DNA of 10,866 nt, taken from NCBI GenBank assembly GCA_022615465.1, contig JAKEGR010000346.1:1-10866 (forward strand). Direction: 5' to 3'. The notes beneath the pieces were generated by a model. It ran no database searches. It was given only the letters and a program-made list of their open reading frames with translations, and was not told the DNA's origin. Each line of letters begins with the position of its first letter. Positions within the stretch are counted from its first letter, which is position 1. The stretch comes from Planctomycetota bacterium (GTDB taxonomy: Bacteria; Planctomycetota; Planctomycetia; Pirellulales; Lacipirellulaceae). The position numbers were made by a program, and so were the translations under genes. Of this stretch, positions 6,540 through 10,866 are shown in pieces.

Positions 6540-7448
6540 ATGCCAAGTCGATTTCGAATTGCTCTGGGAGTGATGTTGTGTGCGGGAATCGGATTTCCCG
6601 AGTGGTGCCGTGTCTGTGAGGGTCAAGGAGCGACTGAAAAAACACAGCCGTCGGCGAAGTCGGCTCATCCCTTCTTTGCCTTCTGTTTCGACACGCACGA
6701 CACAAGGAAACGCGACCTGGAGCAGCAGGCGGCGATGCTCAAGCAACTTGGATTTGACGGCGCGGGCCATGTGGGATTGGATGCTCTGCCCCAGCGACTC
6801 GATAGCCTCGATCACGTCGGCCTGCAACTGTTTTTGGCCGGCATCGTAGTGGACCTTACGAAAGCTCCGGACGAGCCACTCAACCAGACTAAGAATGCCC
6901 TGCCACTACTCAAGGGCCGCGATACTCTGCTGTACGTCGTATTAACCGGCTATCCTTCCATGGATACGCGGGGCGAGGAACCGGGCGTCAAGATGCTCCT
7001 CGCCATGGCGGACCTGGCGGCACGGGAAAAGGTGCGGATCGGCTTGTACCCACACACCTCGGACTGGGTCGCGCGGGTCGATCATGCGGTCGCCGTCGTG
7101 AACAAGGTCGACCGTCCCAATTGTGGCGTCATATTCAACCTGTGCCATTTCCTCCGCAACGAAGATCCGAGTACGATGGCGGCGGTCTTGCGTTCCGCGC
7201 AACCGCGTTTGATGGCCGTCACGATCAACGGGGCGGATCTGGCGGGCAAGAGTGATCAAGACTGGCAGCGATTGATTCAGCCGTTGGATTGTGGATCGTT
7301 CGACGTGCGGGGCGTGCTCCGGGAGTTGAAACAACTCGATTATCGCGGCCCAATTGGCCTCATGTGTTATGGCATTTCCGAAGACAGCGAGGAACACCTG
7401 ACGCGATCGATGGCCCGCTGGCGTCAGCTCTGCAGAGAACTGGAATAA
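6540..7448 (+). CDS. Putatively secreted, divergent xylose-isomerase-like TIM-barrel protein, 302 aa
   Basis: The N-terminus has Arg residues at 4 and 6, followed by a hydrophobic run IALGVMLCAGIGF (7-19), so a Sec-type signal is likely; the cleavage site is unclear. The rest resembles sugar isomerase/epimerase TIM barrels: GFDGAGHVG (71-79), the YPHTSDW block (170-176), VIFNLCHFL (197-205), VTINGAD (227-233), the IQPLDCGSFDV block (246-256) and RGPIGLMCYGI (269-279). At the four positions where the superfamily usually has Glu, Asp, His and Glu, this protein shows Tyr170, Asn200, Asn230 and Met275 or Cys276. His172 and His203 remain and could bind a different metal. The conserved look of these blocks suggests a distinct subfamily, not decay. 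It follows apbE by 26 bases and precedes the hemerythrin-like gene by 30, so it is probably co-transcribed. Activity and substrate are unknown. Confidence 0.78.
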   Translation: MPSRFRIALGVMLCAGIGFPEWCRVCEGQGATEKTQPSAKSAHPFFAFCFDTHDTRKRDLEQQAAMLKQLGFDGAGHVGLDALPQRLDSLDHVGLQLFLAGIVVDLTKAPDEPLNQTKNALPLLKGRDTLLYVVLTGYPSMDTRGEEPGVKMLLAMADLAAREKVRIGLYPHTSDWVARVDHAVAVVNKVDRPNCGVIFNLCHFLRNEDPSTMAAVLRSAQPRLMAVTINGADLAGKSDQDWQRLIQPLDCGSFDVRGVLRELKQLDYRGPIGLMCYGISEDSEEHLTRSMARWRQLCRELE

Positions 7449-7478
7449 GCGGAACCTCTTATAAGGAGAACTCGTCCG

Positions 7479-7952
7479 ATGGCAACTCTGCAAGGTAATT
7501 CAACGATTTCCACAAGTCTGGTCGAGCATCGAATTCTCGAACACGTCAAGCAGGCGCTTCGCATCACGCTCGATTGGCAGGCTCCGGAAGTCACCATCCC
7601 TCGCAAGCTGTCCAGTTTGCAGTTCACCCTCACGTCGTTCCAGCGACATCTCGATCGCGTGATGAGCATTGAAGAAGAAGGGGGCTATATGCGCGACGTG
7701 TTGGATGTCAAACCCAATCTCCAATGCCAAGTTGAATGCCTTGCCGACGACCATGCTCATTTCCGCGCCCGCATGCGCAAACTCTTGCCCGAGTTAAACA
7801 GTCTGAACGATTGGAATGATTGGGACGATGCGCGCTTCGAAGATGCCTGCAATTGCGTGCGTGCTTTGCTCGATGATGTCGACCGCCACGATGCCCGTGA
7901 AATCGAATTGCTTGAAGAGTCTCTCTGGACCGACGATGGTGGCGAGGGATGA
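7479..7952 (+). CDS. Hemerythrin-like (HHE-type) helical protein, 157 aa
   Basis: A small, mostly helical, acidic cytoplasmic protein with histidines and glutamates spaced as in the hemerythrin-like cation-binding family, which uses a di-iron centre to bind or sense oxygen, NO or iron. Candidate ligands are His17 or His22 in the first helix, His57 with Glu65-67 in the second (FQRHLDRVMSIEEE), His92 and His94 in the third (DDHAHFRAR), and His137 with Glu141 in the fourth (DRHDAREIELLEE). This four-helix pattern is recognisable but not textbook: the second helix has Val61 where HxxxE expects Glu. Cys83, Cys87, Cys124 and Cys126 are also present. AAGGAG at 7463-7468 lies ten bases before the start. 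It closes the run of closely spaced genes and may report oxygen or redox state to, or protect, the pathway; that is inference. A likely hairpin lies 17 bases downstream. Confidence 0.62.
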   Translation: MATLQGNSTISTSLVEHRILEHVKQALRITLDWQAPEVTIPRKLSSLQFTLTSFQRHLDRVMSIEEEGGYMRDVLDVKPNLQCQVECLADDHAHFRARMRKLLPELNSLNDWNDWDDARFEDACNCVRALLDDVDRHDAREIELLEESLWTDDGGEG

Positions 7953-7968
7953 ATCGCGGCAGATTACA

Positions 7969-8016
7969 CCGGCTGCCGCTACGGATGGCCGAGTCTCCAC
8001 GGTGGCGGGCAGCCGG
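7969..8016 (+). terminator. Hairpin after the hemerythrin-like gene, possible operon terminator
   Basis: CCGGCTGCC at 7969-7977 is the exact reverse complement of GGCAGCCGG at 8008-8016, giving a GC-rich 9-bp stem with a 30-base loop. It is followed by TTTGCCGCTGTTTT, which is T-rich but interrupted. It starts 17 bases after the stop codon, where a terminator is expected. The long loop and broken T tract make it uncertain; it may instead be a 3'-end stabilising structure. Confidence 0.4.
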
Positions 8017-8205
8017 TTTGCCGCTGTTTTGCACACTGATTGTAAATTTTCGCTAAACGTGGTGTGCAAGCATCGCTGGTGCCCTGCGACTCTAACTTCT
8101 TATCCATAAGCCACTTGCTCGCGCCAAGCGATCTGCCGCCTATTGCCGCGCGAACCTTGGCATGCGTTGTGCGTACAGAACAACGTAACCGACGGCAATG
8201 TCGTC

Positions 8206-8227
8206 CACGCGAGCCGGAACTCGCGTG
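8206..8227 (+). promoter_or_regulatory. Perfect hairpin with GGA loop, candidate CsrA binding site
   Basis: CACGCGAG at 8206-8213 pairs without mismatch with CTCGCGTG at 8220-8227, and the six-base loop is CCGGAA. CsrA/RsmA proteins bind GGA presented in hairpin loops, and csrA itself starts 83 bases further on with a second GGA in its Shine-Dalgarno sequence. The geometry fits a two-site autoregulatory leader. No T tract follows, so a terminator is unlikely. Confidence 0.5.
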
Positions 8228-8297
8228 AGTCGAACAGAGAAGCGGAGGCTGCTTTCAGTGCTATCGGCGACAACTGGTTCGCTACTCGTCACCAACC

Positions 8298-8304
8298 AAA
8301 GGAG
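8298..8304 (+). promoter_or_regulatory. csrA ribosome binding site, sets the 8311 start
   Basis: AAAGGAG ends six bases before the ATG at 8311. It contains GGA, so the product could bind here and block its own translation. The frame is open upstream to 8143, but the CsrA signature MLVLTRK begins exactly at 8311. Confidence 0.7.
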
Positions 8305-8310
8305 TGTTCT

Positions 8311-8712
8311 ATGTTGGTCTTAACACGGAAGCATCAGGAAAAAATTCGGATTGGCGACAACATTGTCATCACTGTTCTGCGAATAAAGGGAAATGCTGTC
8401 CGGCTCGGTATCGAAGCCCCCGTCGAAATTCCGGTCATCCGGGGCGAGTTGGTATTCGAGAACACGCCGGCCAAAAGCAACCGCGTGCCTGCCCCAAAAG
8501 GTATCTGTCCCAGCCGCTCTGGTGCAATCCATTCCGGAGCCACCTGGCCAACCGGTTCGGCTTCACCTTCGGCAGGTGATTCTCGCAAGAGCGACCCACG
8601 GATTTCACTACAACGGATACCGCGCGACGGAGTACGCGAAGCGCTGCCGCGGATTCTATCCGGCGAGAGGCCATTGCGAACAGTGATGGAACAGCGATCA
8701 ACCGTTTTGTAA
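8311..8712 (+). CDS. csrA: Carbon storage regulator CsrA with a C-terminal extension, 133 aa
   Basis: CsrA is a dimeric RNA-binding protein that binds GGA motifs in mRNA leaders to control translation and stability. Residues 1-51 match the family closely: MLVLTRK at the start, IRIGDNIVITVLRIKGNAVRLGIEAP in two blocks (12-37), and PVIRGE (41-46). Arg44 and Leu4, both important for RNA binding, are present; Gly45 replaces the common Glu. A usual CsrA has about 60-75 residues, but this frame continues to 133. The extra roughly 75 residues (from about 55) are rich in Pro, Ser, Gly and Arg, have no recognised domain, and end in a more helical segment (DGVREALPRILSGERPLRTV). The extension could be functional, or could reflect a lost stop codon or frameshift. 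The gene has its own leader and is convergent with the hydrolase gene, 89 bases apart. Confidence 0.9.
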   Translation: MLVLTRKHQEKIRIGDNIVITVLRIKGNAVRLGIEAPVEIPVIRGELVFENTPAKSNRVPAPKGICPSRSGAIHSGATWPTGSASPSAGDSRKSDPRISLQRIPRDGVREALPRILSGERPLRTVMEQRSTVL

Positions 8713-8756
8713 CGGGATAGGCGATAACTCCAAGTGCCCCCGAAGGTGGACACGAA

Positions 8757-8781
8757 GCCGGCGCCCCACTTGGTAGCCGGC
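8757..8781. terminator. Possible terminator hairpin between convergent csrA and hydrolase genes
   Basis: GCCGGC at 8757-8762 and GCCGGC at 8776-8781 form a 6-bp GC stem with a 13-base loop, followed on the plus strand by CATTTTGG. A competing 7-bp pairing is CCAAGTG at 8730-8736 with CACTTGG at 8767-8773. The T tract is short. The position between two converging genes is right for termination, but strength is doubtful. Confidence 0.35.
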
Positions 8782-8801
8782 CATTTTGGAACAAGGCCAC
8801 A

Positions 8802-10866
8802 TCACCACCGTGTGCTTGATCCGCCGTTTGGCGAGTTATCTGGTACCGGCGGCACTTGCGTTGGAACCTCTGCCACCTGAGTACCAGGGCGGTTTGGGAA
8901 ATCCTGCAACTCCGCGATCTGTTCGAACAGAATGCGGCGAACTTCCAGAATGCTTTGTGGATGGCGATGCACCGTCATGTGATCCGCCGGAACGGCGATC
9001 TGCGATCGCAGGTGCTGCGCGCCATCGAGTTGTGCGCTTGACAGCGACACGACCCCGTCGCCTTTGCCGACGAGATATTCCTCCCAACCGGGATCAGGAT
9101 CGCGGCCAATCACGTTGTGATACGATACCCACGGCCCCGGCGTTGCTGTCAGAAGCACAGGCAGCACCGGCGAATCGGGCGACAATGAATCGATGCTTGT
9201 TCGAATTTCGATCGGCGCGTCGGCGCGGAAGAATTTTTGGTTGCGCGCCAGTAGCTCTTCTTGTCGATGGAGCATCTTGCTGGGTAGGGCGATCAATTTG
9301 CGCCCGAACCAGCGTGTAAGCCCGTTGGAAAACTCGCTGCCACGGTGCGGTGTTCCGAGCGTTATCACCCGCCGCACCGACGGATTCGGCTGGAAAAAGA
9401 AGGTCGTCGCGAGCAATCGCACGTCGTCTTGATCGGCGGCAAGCTCGGCAAAAGGACGATCACTCATGATGTGCCAGAAATCATCGCTGCTATTGACCGC
9501 CTGAAGTTTCGACACAAGCCCGCCCATGCTATGACCGACTAGCACCATCTGATCCAGGGCCGGGTATTGCCGTGCAGGATCGATCCTGCGGCGCACCAAC
9601 GCCAAGTCCTCCCGCATTTGTGTCGCGCTCAACCAGAACGGCTGCCCCGTGGGATACAGATAGAACCAGAATTGGTAGTGCTGGCGGACGAGCGGATCGC
9701 TCCGCAGATCGTTGAACATTTCCATCCAGGTAATCGGGCTGGAATACAGGCCATGCACCATGACGACCGGCATTTTGCGCGGATCGAATGGCTCGAACAT
9801 GTAAAGCCCTTGCAGTTTCTTCGCTTCCCCCGGCCGCAAGAGGCCAAGCGTTGAGAGATCGCTGTCTTGAAACTGCGGTTGCTGCAAAAAATACGCGAGG
9901 GGAGTGCTGATATCGGCTTCCAAGGGAACACTTCGGCCCGCGACTTCGATCGATTGCCGATCGAGCGGATCGTGGAGTTCCAGCACGAAGTGAGGCGCGT
10001 TGGGATCGGCGCCCGGGGGTGTGCCAACCTCCGGTGGCATCGTTTTCGCGGCATCCCCACTATCTTTTGCATGAACAGCCGAGTGCGGCGTTGTCACACG
10101 GAGGAACGCCGTGACGGGAAAGCAAACGCTCGGAGGATAATAGCCTTCCGTGGCACCCTGCCCTTGGTGACTCCCCCGCACGGCAATGAGCGGCACGCCA
10201 AGGCCGTAGCTATGGTAGTGATTCTGGAGACCCTTCACCCGGTAGTCGCTCACGAACTCGAAGCGGTCGAAGTCGTCTTCCTGCCACCCACTGCTAGGGA
10301 ACACAACATCGAAGGAACAGGCGTGATTGGCCGTCTTCACAATGCGTGAACTGCCAGGCCGCAACTCGCCGTCTTGCCGCACCAATCGCAGCATTCCATC
10401 GAGCGATTGGTTGTACAGATCCGAAGCTCCGCGGAATTGAGGGTCATACGGGTTAATAGGGCCTAACGCTCCGTATTCAAACAAGTAACGATAGGCATGG
10501 ATGATCGCAGTACCATAGAACTCGATGGCGCGATCGCGATGCAGTTTTTCGGCCTCCTTGGCCGTGATGTAAGCGATCTCCGCCATCGCATAATCGTGCT
10601 CACGACTCGGCTCACGATGCTGCACATCCCCCAATCGAACCAGCAGTCCCGTCCGGTCGCCCTTCAATGCGTCCACCAGATCATGGCGTCGCAGAAGTTG
10701 CATCGTCCGCGGCGTCGGTTTCGGCCCTCCCGGCGACAGCATATCAAGTGTGCCCGCGAGAGGGTTGCGCGGCGTATCACGAACTTTCACCCACTGCGGC
10801 GAAGTGGCGCACCCACCGGCTATTGCTCCAAGGCAACTGATGGCCGCACAGACCCACGCCAAATAC
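8802..10866 (-). CDS. Lipoprotein-like alpha/beta hydrolase (esterase/lipase type), 5' end outside the window
   Basis: The frame stops with TGA at 8804-8802 and is still open at the right edge, so the true start lies beyond it. The in-frame TTG at 10862 would leave no charged signal-peptide n-region, so it is probably not the start. The first visible residues are hydrophobic and reach AIAGGC (Cys18 counted from 10862), a lipobox-like site that suggests lipid anchoring outside the cytoplasm. About 340 residues of unrecognised N-terminal region follow, including a helical part (about 90-130) and a section rich in aromatic residues. The hydrolase core starts at VVMVHGL (366-372, oxyanion-hole type HG), with the nucleophile elbow GHSMGG (443-448, Ser445), TLGTPHRGSE (501-510), a likely acid in GDGVVS (Asp602) and a likely His in PADHMTVH (His628 or nearby). 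The C-terminus is Pro-rich. It resembles lipase/PGAP1-like alpha/beta hydrolases; the substrate is unknown. Confidence 0.85.
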   Translation of the reverse strand, partial: YLAWVCAAISCLGAIAGGCATSPQWVKVRDTPRNPLAGTLDMLSPGGPKPTPRTMQLLRRHDLVDALKGDRTGLLVRLGDVQHREPSREHDYAMAEIAYITAKEAEKLHRDRAIEFYGTAIIHAYRYLFEYGALGPINPYDPQFRGASDLYNQSLDGMLRLVRQDGELRPGSSRIVKTANHACSFDVVFPSSGWQEDDFDRFEFVSDYRVKGLQNHYHSYGLGVPLIAVRGSHQGQGATEGYYPPSVCFPVTAFLRVTTPHSAVHAKDSGDAAKTMPPEVGTPPGADPNAPHFVLELHDPLDRQSIEVAGRSVPLEADISTPLAYFLQQPQFQDSDLSTLGLLRPGEAKKLQGLYMFEPFDPRKMPVVMVHGLYSSPITWMEMFNDLRSDPLVRQHYQFWFYLYPTGQPFWLSATQMREDLALVRRRIDPARQYPALDQMVLVGHSMGGLVSKLQAVNSSDDFWHIMSDRPFAELAADQDDVRLLATTFFFQPNPSVRRVITLGTPHRGSEFSNGLTRWFGRKLIALPSKMLHRQEELLARNQKFFRADAPIEIRTSIDSLSPDSPVLPVLLTATPGPWVSYHNVIGRDPDPGWEEYLVGKGDGVVSLSSAQLDGAQHLRSQIAVPADHMTVHRHPQSILEVRRILFEQIAELQDFPNRPGTQVAEVPTQVPPVPDNSPNGGSSTRW

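Larger units (their letters stand above)
7953..8310 (+). other. 358-base intergenic region, csrA leader
   Basis: No gene is supported here; open frames on both strands are short and unlike proteins. The region holds the 7969-8016 hairpin, a small CTTAT/ATAAG inverted repeat at 8099-8110, a perfect hairpin with GGA in the loop at 8206-8227, an additional GGA at 8244-8246, and the csrA ribosome binding site. I cannot point to a clear -35/-10 pair. Confidence 0.5.

Noticed and set aside
6621..6640. GQGATEK in the 6540 protein as an FMN acceptor site for ApbE
   Set aside because: The motif needs Asp and Ser/Thr before G-A-T; here Cys and Gln occupy those positions. A similar GQGATEG in the hydrolase shows how easily this arises by chance.
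7458..7465. Palindrome CTTATAAG containing a TATAAG that resembles a -10 box before the hemerythrin-like gene
   Set aside because: It overlaps the ribosome binding site, a start from it would leave almost no leader, and there is no matching -35.
1..10866. tRNA genes, CRISPR array, insertion sequence, integrase or attachment site
   Set aside because: I looked for cloverleaf-like ends, regularly spaced repeats, terminal inverted repeats and transposase motifs on both strands and found none.

Overview
The window looks like chromosomal DNA of a planctomycete, probably Pirellulales-like. This rests on protein style, not on a marker gene. There are three xylose-isomerase-like TIM-barrel proteins, a Tat-exported Gfo/Idh/MocA protein next to a Tat-exported aldo/keto-reductase-like protein, a large lipoprotein-like alpha/beta hydrolase, and moderately high GC with scattered AT-richer intergenic DNA. 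No tRNA, rRNA, insertion sequence, integrase or CRISPR array is visible.

Layout. Positions 1-472 hold no convincing gene. A small unrecognised gene on the minus strand (496-750) ends in a hairpin with a T tract (473-512). On the plus strand, a sugar isomerase/epimerase-like gene (891-1715) overlaps the ribosome-rescue gene arfB (1712-2149) by an ATGA. After a 220-base gap comes a tight same-strand run, probably one operon with gaps of 22-44 bases: an epimerase-like TIM barrel with a complete metal site (2370-3227), a Tat-exported aldo/keto-reductase-like protein (3253-4263), a Tat-exported Gfo/Idh/MocA protein (4308-5630), an ApbE-type flavin transferase (5653-6513), a putatively secreted divergent TIM barrel (6540-7448) and a hemerythrin-like protein (7479-7952). 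A 358-base leader with two hairpins precedes csrA (8311-8712), which carries an unusual C-terminal extension. A convergent minus-strand lipoprotein-like hydrolase (8802 to the right edge) closes the window and continues beyond it.

How the genes may work together. The 2370-7952 run combines sugar-epimerase and NAD(P)-oxidoreductase folds with flavin transfer and a di-iron-type helical protein. Its likely theme is oxidative or isomerising carbohydrate chemistry, partly outside the cytoplasm, but the substrate cannot be read from the sequence. Three of the proteins with export-type N-termini keep the fold signatures of their families but lack the textbook catalytic or metal-binding residues. The Gfo/Idh/MocA protein has no EKP lysine. 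The aldo/keto-reductase-like protein shows no tetrad. The last TIM barrel has Tyr/Asn/Asn where Glu/Asp/His are expected. Together with an ApbE that has no visible flavinylation target in the window, this is the most unusual part. The clearest regulatory signal is a perfect 8-bp hairpin presenting GGA in its loop about 90 bases upstream of the csrA start, which suggests CsrA autoregulation.
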